From Cryptomeria japonica (taxonomy: Eukaryota; Streptophyta; Pinopsida; Cupressales; Cupressaceae): a stretch of DNA of 64,000 nt. Position numbers and translations under genes: made by a program. The notes under the pieces were generated by a model. The model saw only the letters and a list, made by a program, of their open reading frames with translations, did no database searches and was not told where the DNA came from. Every line of letters begins with the position of its first letter. Position 1 is the stretch's first letter. This document shows positions 11,094-24,100 of the stretch, piece after piece. The stretch covers positions 553,993,136-554,057,135 of the forward strand of contig NC_081413.1 in NCBI RefSeq assembly GCF_030272615.1, given 5' to 3'.

Positions 11094-13560
11094 TGGAATA
11101 GCCCTAGATCATGATTCAAAGACATATTCAAATGAGTATGAATGGGGTCCAGATGTCTTATCTACTACATCAAGTAAGAAACACAATGAAGACCAAGAAG
11201 CTATCACAAAACAAGACTTGTCTGTTGCAAAACAAAAGATGGAGTTAGAAAGAAGACAAGAAAAACTCAAAATTCAGAGAAAAGAGGCTTATGCAAAAAG
11301 GAAAGGGAATGAAAAAGATAAAGAAGTAATGCCACAAGAAGTACAAACAAGGATAGATCAAGCATTTGAAAATACAATATTTTCATCAAAAGAGGAACAA
11401 GATATATCCAGATATGGCAGAACCATAGAAGAATTAAGAGATAGTCAAGTTGGATTGACTATTAGTCTAGAAGAAGTTGAGTTTGAAAGGGGACAAAATC
11501 TAGAAAAAGAATCCTCTTTATCATGCACACAAGTATGTCAACTCCAAAATGCAAATGAGGTCAATCAAGAAGGAATTTGTAGTATTAAAGATGTGTGTGT
11601 TGATATAATCCATTCATTTAAGGGACAAACTTCAATTGAAGAACCACTTGAATGTGAACTAAAAAATGCTAATATTGATTTTGTTAGAACTAATTCGGAG
11701 ACGCTTGAGAAAGACAAATCTCAAAAACATTTAATCTATGATAGTACCTATTCTATGCCAAGTTATGATCATTATGTCATGAACATTGAAACACCTAATG
11801 ATGACAGTGATTATGATTTACCCCTTCTTCATCCTGAACTAATTGATTGGGATAATTTAGACAACCCCAAAATGAATGTTTTTTCCAATGATCATGACTT
11901 AGCCATGTACCTTAACGTTGTTGAACCCATCCCACCTAAGATATCTTCCATTGCAAAATCAAGTAATGTTTCTCGTAGTCAGGAGAATGCCAAACTTTCT
12001 AGTCACAAAAGCGAAATAAAACAAGGAAAGAGACCTATTGTTGAAAACCATTTCATGGCAACACTAGATCAATCAAAAGGGAAAACAAAGGATGTATCAG
12101 ATGGTGAAAACCTCTTTGAGGTGCCAGAAGATGGAAAGTTTGACATTCTTCCTGCATATTTTCAAGAGAGATCTGCTATCCTGATAGAACCAACAGAAGC
12201 AGTAAACATTGGTACATCAAAGGATCCTAAAATACTTCATTATGTTGCCTCACTATCAGAAACAGAGAGGAAAAAATACATGGAATTCTTTAAGAAAAGG
12301 CAAATAAATTTTGCTTGGTCCTATGCAGATATGCCAAGACTTAATCCAGATCTTATCATGCATCATCTTAATGTGGATTTAAAAGAAAAACTAGTTAACC
12401 AGAAGCTAAGAAAGATGCATCTGCACATTACTCTTCTTGTAAAAACCGAGCTGAAGAAACTATTAGAAGTGGGTTTTATAAGATCTGTGGCTTATCCAGA
12501 ATGGGTTTCAAGTATTGTACCAGTATCAAAACCAGATAAAAGCATAAGGGTCTATACAGATTTTAGAGATCTGAATAAAGCATGTCCAAAAGATGATTTC
12601 CCACTACCAAACATTGATATCATAGTGGACTTATTAGCAGGGCATGAGATGTTTTCATTAATGGATGGATTATTAGAATATAATCAAATAAGAATTGCAC
12701 CTGAAGATCAAGAAAAGACAGCTTTCACTTGTGCATGGGGAACATATTGCTGGAATGTTATGCCATTTGGGCTTAAGAATGCAGGAGCGACTTATCAAAG
12801 GGCTATGACAACATTTTTCCATGATATGATATATACATTTATGGAAGATTATGTTGATGACATACTTGCAAAATCTCATACAAGACAAGAACATTTAAAC
12901 ATTTTAAGCAAGATTTTTGACAGGTTGGAAAGATATCAATTGAGATTAAATCCAAAGAAATGTGCATTTGGGGTGACCTCTGGAAAACTCCTTGGTTACA
13001 TTATATTAGCTCATGGAATTGAAGTAGATCCTAAAAAAGTCAAAGCTGTCATGGAGATGGAGTCACCTAGGAACATAAGTCAATTGTGATCTTTACAAGG
13101 AAGATTGCAATCAATCAGGAGATTTGTTTCTCAGTTAGCAGATAGATGTCTTCCATTCACCCATCTTCTACATAAAAATGTTCCACTCAAATGGGATCCA
13201 AAATGTAAAGAAGCTTTTTTGCAAATAAAAGAATATCTTATGAGTCCTCCAATACGGATATCACCAACCAAAGGGAAACCATTGTTGCTCTATATCTCAA
13301 CAACAAATGTATCATTAGGAGCCCTCCTAGCTCAACATGATGATGAAGAAAAAGAAAGAGAAGTTTATTATATCAGTAGAACGCTTGTTGGTTATGAATT
13401 AAATTATTCCTCAATAGAAAAGACATGTCTAGCATTTGTATTTGCAACTCAGAAGCTACGACATTATATGTTGATTCATTCTGTAAAACTAATAGCAAAG
13501 ATAGATCCTCTCAAATATTTGCTGAGCAAATCAACATTAATAGGGAGACTAGCCAAATGA
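11041..13560 (+). pseudogene. Tat reverse transcriptase and RNase H
   Basis: A charged linker (11041-12150) is followed by a Ty3/Gypsy RT. Visible motifs are RVYTDFRDLNKACPKDDFPLP (near 12550), MPFGLKNAGATYQR (near 12765) and the catalytic YVDDI at 12850-12864. Gypsy RNase H follows, with LLYISTTNVSLGALL (the catalytic first Asp replaced by Thr), IEKTCLAFVFATQKLRHYM, to a stop at 13558. One TGA at 13087 replaces an Arg codon just before LQGRLQSIRRF. It copies element RNA into DNA. RT motifs are intact; the RNase H first acid looks lost. Confidence 0.93.
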
Positions 13561-13634
13561 GTTATGATACTGATTAAATTTTGATATAGTATGTTGACCG
13601 GAAAGCTATCAAGGGACAAGTTATCACTGATCAA

Positions 13635-14171
13635 TTGGTTGATGCACCTTTACAAAATAGCATGCCTTTGCACATCGAATTTCCTGATGCAAATATCTTG
13701 ACAGTAAGTACAAACTTTTGGGAATTTTACTTTGATGGTTCTTATACACAATATGGATTAGGTGCAAGAATATTTTTCATCACACCTCAGGGCCACACAA
13801 TTCTGAAATCATATAGACTGCGGTTTTCATGCACTAACAATACTGCAGAGTATGAAGCATTGGCTATTGGGCTTAAAATGGGTATTGAATGGAACGTCAA
13901 AGAATTACATGTCTATGGTGATTCACAACTTATCATCAACCAAGTAAATGACAAATATCAAACAAAGGATGATTATCTTATGCCATACAAACAACTGGTG
14001 GAGGAGTTTAAAGAACACTTTGAAGAAATATCATTCACCCAGATTCCAAGAAATGAGAATAAAGCAGCAAATGCAATGGCTACAATAGCATCTCTCTTGC
14101 AAAATAAGGAGAATCAACAATGTTACAAATTTATCATGGAAGATATCTTAACCCCTACCATTCAATCCTAG
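13635..14171 (+). pseudogene. Second, archaeal-type RNase H of Tat element
   Basis: After a frameshift there is a complete second RNase H fold with FDGSYTQYGLGARI (catalytic Asp), TNNTAEYEALAIGLKMG (catalytic Glu), VYGDSQLIINQV (catalytic Asp), and IPRNENKAANAMA. A dual RNase H is established as a trait of the Tat lineage. Here the active-site residues of this copy are kept while the RT-linked RNase H appears damaged, consistent with the second enzyme having taken over the function. It ends with a stop at 14169. Confidence 0.92.
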
Positions 14172-14342
14172 CATACCTACTGAATTTGCCATATATCAGG
14201 AACCAAACAATCCTCATATGGTCAAACTTATCAGTATTTAAAATAATATATCCTTCCTCTTCACTTATCTCGTAATCAGAAAAGGAATTTTATCCGCTAG
14301 TCCTCTCACTATACTATAATTTATGATATCCTATATAGGCGT

Positions 14343-15470
14343 GGTCTAGATACTACTTTATTAAGATGTCTTGAACAAGAAGAATCTGAAAAGGTTCTTA
14401 ACGAAGTTCATGCAGGTATTTGTGGCACACACTCAAGTGGTTTAACATTGTCTAAGAAACTTCTTCGTATGGTTTACTTTTGGCCTACAATGGAGAGAGA
14501 TTCATTCACAAATGCTAGAAAATGCAAACAATGTCAGATCCATGGGAATCTCATTCATGCGCCAGCACAAGAGTTATATCCTATGACAGGATCATGGCCA
14601 TTTTCACAATGGAGCCTTGATTTGGTAGGAAAAATAAATCCCTCATCTTCTAATGGACATAAGTTTATTCTGATAGCTACTAAATATTTTACTAAATGGA
14701 TTGAAGCAGTGCCTTTAACAACAGTGACAGGAAAACAAATATCATCATTTATTTTGAATTATATAATCTGTCGCTATGGAGTTCCTATGACCATTATTAT
14801 TGATAATGGAAGACCATTCAAAAATCAAGATGTGAAGGAGCTATGTGAACAATTTCATATCCAGCATAGGTTTTCTACTCCATATTATCCATAAGGAAAT
14901 GGTCAAGCTGAGGCATCAAACAAAACTATCTTGAAAATATTGAAGAAAACAGTCAATGAAGCTGGAAAACACTGGCACATTTAGCTAAATCCTACTCTTT
15001 GGGCATACTGAACTAGTGTCTGCACTCCAACAAGGGCAACTCCATATTGTTTGGTCTATGGATCAGAAGCTATATTACCTATAGAAGTAGAGATACCTTC
15101 TCTACGAGTATTCTTGCAAGGTCTTATACCAGAAGAAGAAGAACAAGTCTCTCGACTCCAGGAACTAGAACTGATTCAGGAATGTCACCACAATGCAACA
15201 GATCATTTGAAAGTATATCAACAAAGAATGGCAAGAAGCTATAACCACAAAGTCAAACCATGCATTTTTTAGATTGGAGATATAGTTCTAAGGGAGAATC
15301 CAAGAAATCAGCAAGATCGAGAAAAGAAGGGAAAATTTGAACCAAAATGGCTAAGACCTTTTGTCATAGTAGCAACATATGGATCAGGAGCATACAAGTT
15401 ATCTACCCCTGAAGGTGATTGGTTTGATGAACCTATCAATTCTATCCATCTCAAGAAATTAAATGCTTGA
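14343..15470 (+). pseudogene. Tat integrase (broken)
   Basis: The N-terminal HHCC zinc finger is visible from about 14400 (NEVHAGICGTH, then CKQCQIHG). The DDE core follows: WSLDLVGKINP (Asp), TIIIDNGRPFKNQD (Asp), and KELCEQFHIQH (Glu). In-frame stops occur at 14892, near 14982, near 15009 and at 15270. The C-terminal chromo-free tail contains YGSEAILPIEVEIPS and ends INSIHLKKLNA with a stop at 15468-15470. It would insert the DNA copy and is inactive because of the stops. Confidence 0.92.
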
Positions 15471-17437
15471 GATATAAAGTCCTAAAAAAAAAATCAACAA
15501 AAAGCATATAAAGTCCTAAAAAAAAAAAAAAAAAAAAATCAACAAAAAGCATATAAAGTCTTAAAAAAAAAAAAATAGGAAAAAAATGCAATAAATTTAG
15601 ATAGTGAAAACTTGGTAAACAGGCGCTATCTAAGAAGTAAGTTCCTTCATCTATGAGATCGCTTTGCACACCTATCCACTTTATCATATCCAATCTATTG
15701 CTTCCATCATATCCTAGCTTATCCATTCCATCTTTCACATCCATTGTTCTGAACCATTAGCAAGAAAATATGCAGCTTACTAATAGTTATCAATCTTTGA
15801 CATACTTGTTGTAGTCACTATCTTAGATTCTATCAAAATCAATCATATCTGCATTTGTATCCTGCCATGGTTTGGATCTTGATCAATTCATACATCCATA
15901 ATAAATTTTTGTTTCCACTGGGGGCAAAATCCTAATTCCTTTTGCTAAGGTGATCTTTTGAATCTTTGAAAATCCCAAAACATTCAGAAAACTTAGAAAA
16001 ACCAAAAACAACTAGAGTTTTGAAACAAATAACGAGCAACAAAGCAACAAAAATAAAGGCGTTTCATCAATAACCGAATCGTGAAACTCAGAAAATTGAA
16101 GAATCAATTAGCAAGTAATAAAGGATTATCAAAGATCATTCATCAAGATGATTATATCAGTTAATGACCATAAGAACATGTGAATGACATACAATATTTA
16201 GTGTTTATATCTAGATTTTATTGCTAATCATGTACTCTATGCGACTCAAGGATGTCCATGACTAGAGAAGCTATGATGGGGCATGATTATTTTTCTTTGA
16301 TTGTTGTATGTGGTTTATCTCTTACTACGGTATGTACTTGTCTCGGGCTATGATCGGTAAAAGATCAAGGAGGATGTTCCAAGTCATGCATGAAAGGGGA
16401 TAATCCTTGTTTGTTCTGCAAGCAATATTCAGGTCAACTTGATCCATTATATCAAGTTGCTTGTATTAACTTGCTATATCAAAATCCATGTAAGAAATAC
16501 TCAGGTCATCTTGAATCTTTATGTCAATTTACTTATATTTTCTTACAACATTTTAAAGCTCAATGATGAAATCAAGCACTGTTACAAGATAGCATATGAA
16601 GAATGGCAGTACAATTTTTAGTTAGATGATTTTGGATTAGCTCATTATTCATCTGCATTATAAGCATTCATTGTTAGTTGCATTATAAGCATATAATTTA
16701 ATTAACAAATCAACGGTCATAAATAAAGATTGAGTATACTTGGACAAACAAAAATATCTTGCATCTAATCATTGTAGGTGCATTCATTCTTAGAATCATT
16801 TTAATCATCATCCATTTAATTTAGTTGCATTTAAATTATTGCATTAATTTGCATTCAATTAAGTGCATTTCATTCATCATATAGTGTATCATCATTATTA
16901 TTTGCATTATCATTCCATTAAGATCATTTAGTTGCATCTTTGCACTTAGATTCATAAACATTAAATATAAAAATAAAAAATATTTCATGTAAATCATTTG
17001 CATTTACATCATCATAAGCATTAAAGAAATCATTCATTTGCATTTCTGTATAGATCATTTGCATCATTTACATATCATTTAAGTTAGTAATCATTTTCAT
17101 TTGCATCCAAGATCATCAAAATCAAAAATCAAAATAAAAACATTGATCATTGCATCATATAGATCATAATCATAAGGCAAGGAAAGACAATCATCATCAT
17201 ATCATTATCCATCTAATCATTGCATCCATGTAATCAATACATATAAATCATCATCATCAAATAGAATAACATGCATAATAAAGATCATCATCATATAGAA
17301 TCCATGTTTGCATATAGATCATCATAAAAACAATAAAAGTCGAAGTATACAATGATATCAAATAAACAATACAAGTGCCTCAAATCAAGTCACGATTGTC
17401 TTGTACCACTACCACCTGAATATGTCCATCTCTGTGG
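15471..17437 (+). other. Tat 3' region: A-rich triplicate and ATCATT-rich low complexity
   Basis: There are no genes. Directly after pol, a unit CATATAAAGTCCT + poly-A + TCAACAAAAAG recurs three times (about 15473-15575). Further on, TTTCCACTGGGGGCAAAATCC near 15920 looks like a polypurine tract. From 16640 to 17340 the sequence is low-complexity, dominated by ATCATC, CATTTGCAT and CATTA words. It separates pol from the antisense ORF. Confidence 0.7.
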
Positions 17438-18434
17438 CTATGGGCGAGAAGATCCTCCATATGCCTGTCTCCCATGATCACCACTCCTCTGAGGAGATCC
17501 CATGACCCCACCACTGCTAGTATCCATCAACATGGTGGTATGATAACTACCTGCTCTCTGGCTCTCTGCAACTACCTCCTCATATCGTCGTTGCCAGTGG
17601 GAAGTCTCCTTCCTGACCCGAACTAGTGCTCTAACAGTGTCAGCTGAGAGAGTACCTGATCCAACCTGTTGAATATGATCAAGAAGACCCTGAGTATCAT
17701 GTTGTCTCCTAATAGCTCTATCCTTCTCAGCCATAAGAGTCTACACCTGTGCTCGAAGCTGATCAATCTATGCTCTAAGACTATCAATGGTCTCCTACTC
17801 TGGTGCATCCTGCTCTGGCATATCCTGCACTGGTGCATCCTACTCTGGCAAATCTTGTTGTGGTGCATGAACCCCAATCTCCTCCTCACCACCAACATGT
17901 CCAACTGCTAGAATCTCAGTTCGAGTAACTCTCTAAACCCATCATCTAATAAGAGGAACATGATCCTCAAGATCCTCATCATCTCCACCATGAGCTGCAA
18001 TAACCCTAGGGTCTGGCTAAATTTGTCCAAAATCAATGCCTATCCCGCAACCCCCATCCAGTCCAGTCACCCTACCTCCTCCTATCAATGGAAACCCTCT
18101 TAGTTATCTCATACCTACCCTACCATGCTCCATCCCAATCCATCCAACATCCCTCCCACCCATAGGACGTGGTATCCCAATCCTACCAACCGGTCCAAAC
18201 GGTCCCCCACGGACTCTCAAGTGACCTCCCCTTCGTCCAAGTCTCCTACCACCACCACCTCCATCCCCACCCTCATCTCCACCTCCCCCAACCTCCTAAG
18301 CAGCTTTGAGCTCTTGTCTCCATCTCTGTCTCCTCACACCTGGATCATCTGAATTATTATCATCATCTCCTGAGCTAGGAGGAGGATCTGTTGGATCAAT
18401 AATACGAGGAAATGGATGAGCTAGTATGTACTAA
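17438..18434 (-). pseudogene. Antisense PMD ORF of Tat element, C-terminal part
   Basis: This is minus-strand reading, opposite to gag-pol. The frame ending at 17438 (MAEKDRAIRRQHDTQGLLDH) is a charged, probably coiled-coil tail ending in a Gly/Ser-rich segment. Upstream lies a Pro/Gly/Asp-rich linker (about 17950-18400; SSGDDDNNSDDPG). Such a tail follows the mobile domain in plant PMD proteins. The N-terminal PMD lies at 51327-52432, and the two are separated by the CACTA insertion. Several stops are present. Extra antisense ORFs between pol and the 3' LTR are known for Tat elements. Confidence 0.75.
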
Positions 18435-18450
18435 CACTAATACATTTGGA
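18435..18450 (+). repeat. CACTA left terminal inverted repeat
   Basis: CACTAATACATTTGGA, preceded by TSD TAA. It pairs with 51311-51326 in inverted orientation at 13 of 16 positions. Terminal CACTA is the transposase cut site in this superfamily. Confidence 0.93.
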
Positions 18451-18866
18451 CTAGATTTTTGACTGAGGTTTCCAATAGAGAAGGTATATTGTGGCCAAAT
18501 TTGATTTTTTTTGGAAAAATGCCCGCATTCGTCGTAATTCCGATAGAAATTACCCATTTGGTTTCGACAAAGAAGGCATTAGCAATGAGAATTTTCTTTT
18601 TTTCAAAAAAGTGCTCGAGTTCATCGTAATTCCGATGACAGCGGCCATTACAAAATTAAAAAAGAGGCGGGGAATTCATTTGTGAATTGCAATCCCACGT
18701 GGGTGTCTGTGGTGACTTCAACCCCAAGAACATCAAACCCGCGTCGAAGGCAATCCCACGCTGGAGGTAGATTCAAATTGCCCTATTTTTCAATTTCATG
18801 TTGCAAAAAATATACATGTGGTGGTTAATTGTCCTAGTTTAATCTCGTAAAACCATAGAACTATGA
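18451..18866 (+). repeat. CACTA left subterminal region
   Basis: No gene. TCGTAATTCCGA occurs at 18532-18543 and again at 18624-18635; its inverse TCGGAATTACGA lies at 51120-51131 near the other end. Short subterminal motifs in both orientations are the known transposase-binding sites of En/Spm elements, so these are candidates. The rest includes a GC-rich stretch near 18690-18770. Confidence 0.7.
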
Positions 18867-18892
18867 TTGAGGAGTGAGTGTTCAATTTTGTA

Positions 18893-19660
18893 TCAGCAAT
18901 CCCTTCCTCCCGTACATGCACGTGTTGATTGTTCACATGAGATCACATCTCTTTGCGGCATCGTATCAAACAATTCACGAGCCTTGTCCATGTTTCCACA
19001 TTTTGCATTCATGTCAAGCAGGGCATTTGTAAGTACAACACCTAACAAAATTCCTCTATCTATTATGCTTTGATGGATGTCCATACCCTGTTCCAAAGCT
19101 CCCGTTTTTGCACGGGTGGGGAGGATGCTGGCAAAGGTTGTGGAATTTGGCTTTATGCCTTCCAATTTCATTTGCTTGAAAGTGTCTAAAGCCTTTTCGA
19201 CAAATCCATTTTGTGCATATCCAACAATCATTGCAGTCCACGAGACAACATTTCTTTCAGGCATTCTATCAAACAGTTCACATACCTTGTTTATGCTTCC
19301 AAATTTTGCATACATGTCTACCAGGGTAGTTACAACTACAACATCTGACAAAATTTCTCTATCCTTTATGCTTCGATGAATGTCCATACCCTGTTCCAAA
19401 TCTCCCATTTTGGCACAGGCAGGGAGGATACTAGCAATGGTTGTGGAATTTTGCTTTGCACCTGCCGATTGCATTTGCTTGAAAGTTTCTAAAGCCTTCT
19501 CAACAAATCCATTTTGTGCAGTTGCAACTACATCTAACAAAATTCCTCTATCTTTTATGCTTTGATGGATGTCCATACCCTGTTCCAAAGCTCCCATTTT
19601 GGCATAGGTTGGGAGTAGGCTGGCAAACGTAACTAAAGAAATGCAATGATCAGCTCCAAA
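18893..19660 (-). pseudogene. PPR gene fragment captured in the CACTA
   Basis: The 234-residue open frame (19597 to 18893), with matching sequence extending upstream to about 19660, is made of plant pentatricopeptide repeats of the PLS kind: MYAKFGSINKVCELFDRMPERNVVSWTAMIVGYAQNG, here with repeated units FVEKAL-TFKQM and ALEQGMDIHQSI-DRGIL. PPR proteins bind organelle RNA. This piece lacks a targeting peptide and any E/DYW tail. One repeat is fused by an internal loss between LLDVV and ATAQNG, where about one P-L unit is missing. It lies within 1.2 kb of the left terminus, the position expected for host sequence picked up by a CACTA element. Confidence 0.85.
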
Positions 19661-20098
19661 GACAACAAACCACTACTAACAAAACCGAGAGTCTAAAATA
19701 TGATAGGGAATAGTGTGAGCTGTCCTGAAATAAAATATTTTATTTTCAATTTCAACTAAAACATAATTACTCAGCCATTTAATGTTATTAATAAGTGTTT
19801 AATTTATGAAAGAGATAAATGGTTGGCCACAAGTACATAAGTTACTAAATGCACACAAATAAGTGAATTTGATATTCAAAACTATCTACAATGAATTCAA
19901 TTCTTATCCATTAGTCATTTATGTTTGCAATAAGCATCTTTCTTTGTTTTTCTCAATCTTTATTCATAGTTATGTGCATATTTCACATTCTATAATTAGG
20001 ATATCAATTGATATGGCTGAACACTAGCATGATGTTTGTGTTGTGGTATAGATGCGTGGAAACATAATTATGGGATTGTTATATTATAGAGATCATAA
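19661..20098 (+). other. CACTA non-coding, left of Copia-2
   Basis: AT-rich sequence with no gene or recognisable repeat. It is interrupted at 20098 by Copia-2 and resumes at 26768. Confidence 0.6.
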
Positions 20099-21135
20099 TG
20101 TTGGTATTTTGGTATGGTTTTGTCATTGATGTCAACACCTACTAAAACACTAGTACTTTGGAGATCCAGTAGCATTCACCAGCAAGCAAGTAACTATACT
20201 GGCAGAATATAATGATCACCAGCACTCGAAATGATATGGAAAACACTTGGTAATGTCAAAGACATTATTTGGACTTCTTATCTTGGCGAATTGTTTATTG
20301 GTATAATTGTATTTGCATATTTGCTTTTACCAGCAAATAGGTCCAGGGTTATCCAGGGTTACACTGGCAGGTTTATCTTCTCCAGATCAGCATGGCACGC
20401 TATGGAGATGATTAATTAATGTTGTAAATGCATTAAGCCGACATGTTCAATCGGTTATTGCATTGGATATTATATTGTGTGTAAAATGTTTTTATTGTAA
20501 TATCTTGTACCGATCTACTAAAATTGGTCTTAGGTTATGATATAAATGTAAGATCTTATTTGTAAGATCAAGTGTGGAATATGAAGAAGGTATATTGTGA
20601 AGGGATATGCGAGATTAAGCAGAGCTATACATGAAGACATCATTTGAAGGTGAAGCTAGGGTTTTGTAAAGGCATATAAGCATTACACCGGTACTGAATC
20701 TAGCATCTGAAGATGCTATTTTAAGCAGTACATTCTTATTGGATTTAACCATCCAATTGTAGTCAGTGTGACTCCCATTTGTGTTTGAGCAGTGAGCTCT
20801 AGGCGCTTGGCCTTTCTGCATGTGCAGGCCCCATTTATGTACACTTACTATGTGTAGTAGTATCATCTGATTGTGGGTAAGGTTTCCCACCGTGGTTTTT
20901 CCCCTTACAGGGTTTCCACGTACAAATATCAGTGTCATGTGTTGTGGATGATTTTATCTTTTGGTTTCATGCATTAATCTTTACCGGTATTGCATTTATC
21001 TGTTAAATCTATCCACTGGTATAATAGACTGTCTCACCGGTATTAAAGTAGTAATTGATTAAGTTGTTTTTGGTTTAAAGTTTTAGATAACTGATTCACC
21101 CCCCCCCCCCTCTCAGTTATCATTGGGACCTAACA
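20099..21135 (+). repeat. Copia-2 5' LTR
   Basis: It starts TGTTGGTATTTTGG and ends GGGACCTAACA. A TATA-like TATAAATG occurs at 20541. A C run (21099-21110) precedes CTCAGTTATC near the end. The 62-codon open frame at 20231 occurs in both LTRs and is not regarded as a gene. Confidence 0.95.
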
Positions 21136-21137
21136 AT

Positions 21138-21149
21138 TGGTATCAGAGC
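21138..21149 (+). other. Copia-2 primer-binding site
   Basis: TGGTATCAGAGC is the exact complement expected for the initiator tRNA-Met 3' end. It starts two bases after the 5' LTR. Confidence 0.93.
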
Positions 21150-21191
21150 TAAGTCCTCTTTTGTAGAAGTTTAACAACTTGAGGAGATCCA

Positions 21192-24100
21192 ATGTCTACT
21201 AACTATTTCAAGAAGGACAGTCCTAAACTTGATGGAACCAACTATGGAATATGGAAGATCAGAATGGAGACACATCTAAATTGCATTGGCAAAGACATCT
21301 GGGAAGTTACAAAGAATGGTTATACTATTGTTGTACCAGGTCAGCCCAGTCCAGCTAACTTGACAAAAGATGAGGAAAATGATTGTAAAGCAAGAGAAGC
21401 ACTTTTGAGCGCACTATTAGATTAGCAAATCATGGGACTATCAGATAGGTCTACTGCTAAAGCTATTTGGGATCATTTGGAAACACTGAATGAAGGAGAT
21501 TCCACAGTCAAAATTGCAAAACTTGAAAGCTTCTGGGTCAAGTATGAACATCTGAAAAATGGAAGAAGATGAAAGGATTTCTGCTTTTATGGAAAGGGTA
21601 AATGAAATTTTTTTAGGTATAAAATGTTGTGGAGGAACCTTAAGTGAAGATGAAATTGTTTCAAAAGTTTTAAGAGGATTGCCATCGGCATACAAAATGA
21701 AGGTTACTGCTATAAATGAATTAAGAACAATGCCTAATACATCAGTAACTAGGGATACATTGATTGGAAAACTTTCAGCCTTTGAAATTGAGGAATTTGG
21801 TCCTGTTACTACTATAAAGATAGATTTAGCTTTCAAAGCATCAACATCATCTGCATCATCATTTGACAAATCTGATTGGAAAGCCTTTTGTGCAAGAGAA
21901 CTTGAGGAAAGCAGGAAAGAAAATGAAGAACTTGAAGAGCTTGAAGCACTATTTGCAAGAAAAATGCCTAAAGGTCCAGTTGGAAGTAAGTATGAAGGTA
22001 AAGCACCTTTTAAATGTTTTAACTATAATAAGATTGGTCATATGGCTTCAAGATGCCCTGATAGACATGCTAGACTAAGAGAAGAAGCTAGAAGGACATA
22101 CAAACCTAACCCTGAATATCAAAAATACAGATTCAAGAAGAATAAGGACAAAACTTGTTATGTAGCTGATGGAGTGACTGATGATTCTGATGAAGATCCG
22201 GTAGACAATGGATGGGTTTTTGTTGCTATAACAAAAGATCAACCGGTACCTATAGTGCAACCAGTAGAACAGGCCTTGGCAACTAAAATTGAGGTAAAAG
22301 ATGAATGGATAATTGATTCTGGATGCTCACATCATATGACAGGAGACAAAGGAAAATTCTTGAACTTTCAAGAATACAATGGAGGTTTAGTAAGATTTGG
22401 AGATGACAAAGCTTGTCAAATCAGAGGTAAGGGTTCAATATCTCTTGATGGTAAACATAACACTGACAATGTCTACTATGTTGAAGGTTTAAAGCATAAT
22501 CTTTTGAGTGTTGGTCAATTAGTTGAGAAAGGATTTCAATTACAATTTAAGAATGCAAAATGCAAAATCATGAACAGAACTAGCTTAGAAATTGCAAATG
22601 GTAACCAGACTAGGGGTAATATCTTTCATTTGAATAACAGTGAAAAGACATGCTTGATTGCACATATAGATGAAAGTTGGTTATGGCATAAGAGACTCTG
22701 TCATGTAAACTTTGATTGTATGGTAAAGAACAGTACTACTAAGGCAATTAGAGATTTACCTAAAATTGCCAAACCTCATAATACAATATGTAAGGAATGT
22801 CAATTTGGAAAACAAGCTAGACCTAGTTTCAAAAGTATTCCTAAAAAATCAAATAATGCTCTTGATTTAATTCACACTGATTTATGTGGTCCAACTAGAA
22901 CTAAAAGCTTACAAGGTGATAGATATTTCATGCTAATCATTGATGATTACTCTAGAATGTGTTGGGTTACTTTTCTCAAAGAAAAATCAGAAGCACTTGG
23001 AAAGTTCAAACTGTTCAAAGCAATGGTTGAAAATGAAACCGGTAAGAAAATCAAATGTTTAAGGTCAGATCAAGGAGGAGAATTTACATCTAAGGAATTT
23101 AATGCATTTTGTGAAGTGAATGGAATCAGAAGACAGCTATCAGCACCTCGGACACCATAGCAAAATGGAGTTGTTGAAAGGAAAAATAGAACTATCTTGG
23201 ATGTAGCTAGAAGTATGTTATCTGAAGAAAACTTGCCACATGTATATTGGAAAGAAGTAGTAAGCACAACGGTCTATACATTTAACAAAGTTCACATCAA
23301 AGGAGAAACTGGTAAGACCCCTCATGAACTATGGTTTGGTATTACTCCTCTTAAATATTTCAGAATATTTGGAAGTAAATGTTACATTAGAAGAGATGAG
23401 TACATTGGGAAATTTGATTCTAGAAGTGATGAAGGAATATTTTTTGGTTATTCATCTAAGAGTAAAGCATATAGATGTTTTAATAAGAGATTGCAGAAAA
23501 TTGTTGAGAGTACAAATGTGAAGATTGATGAACAATTCAGAGGAACTTCAAGGTACATAGATTATGAACCGGCAACAAAAATTCTAACAAATGAACCTAC
23601 ACTGAATCCACCAGTATAGAGTGAAGATCCAGTTACACCAGTATCATCTAAAAAATTCCACTGTGACTGAGGAACAACAACAAACAAAGACACCCCGGTA
23701 TGTAAGACTGAATCATTCTGAAGATGAGATAATTGGAAACAAGCATAAAGGAGTTATGGCTAGAGGAAAATTAGCAAATGAAGAGGTATGTCTTATTTCT
23801 CAAATTGAACCATCATCAGTTAATGAGGCATGTGAAGATAAGTATTGGACTAAAGCTATGGAAGAAGAATTAGAACAAATTGAGAAAAACAATACTTGGA
23901 CATTAGTTTCCCGACCTAAAGATAAAAATGTAATTGGAACCAAATGGGTATTCAAAAACAAACTTAATGAAGATGGTAAGGTTATCACAAATAAAGCAAG
24001 GTTAGTGTGTAAGGGATATTCTCAGAAAGAAGGAATTGACTACAATGAAACCTTTGCACCGGTAGCTAGAATTGAGGCAGTTAAATTATTTTTGGCTTTT

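Noticed and set aside
17669-18352. Plus-strand ORFs rich in Ser/Pro/Leu at 17.7-18.35 kb.
   Set aside because: They are complements of the Gly/Asp-rich antisense PMD tail.
19671-19690. CACTACTAACAAAACCG next to the PPR fragment as an alternative left CACTA end.
   Set aside because: No inverted partner or matching duplication was found on the right, whereas 18435/51326 match each other.
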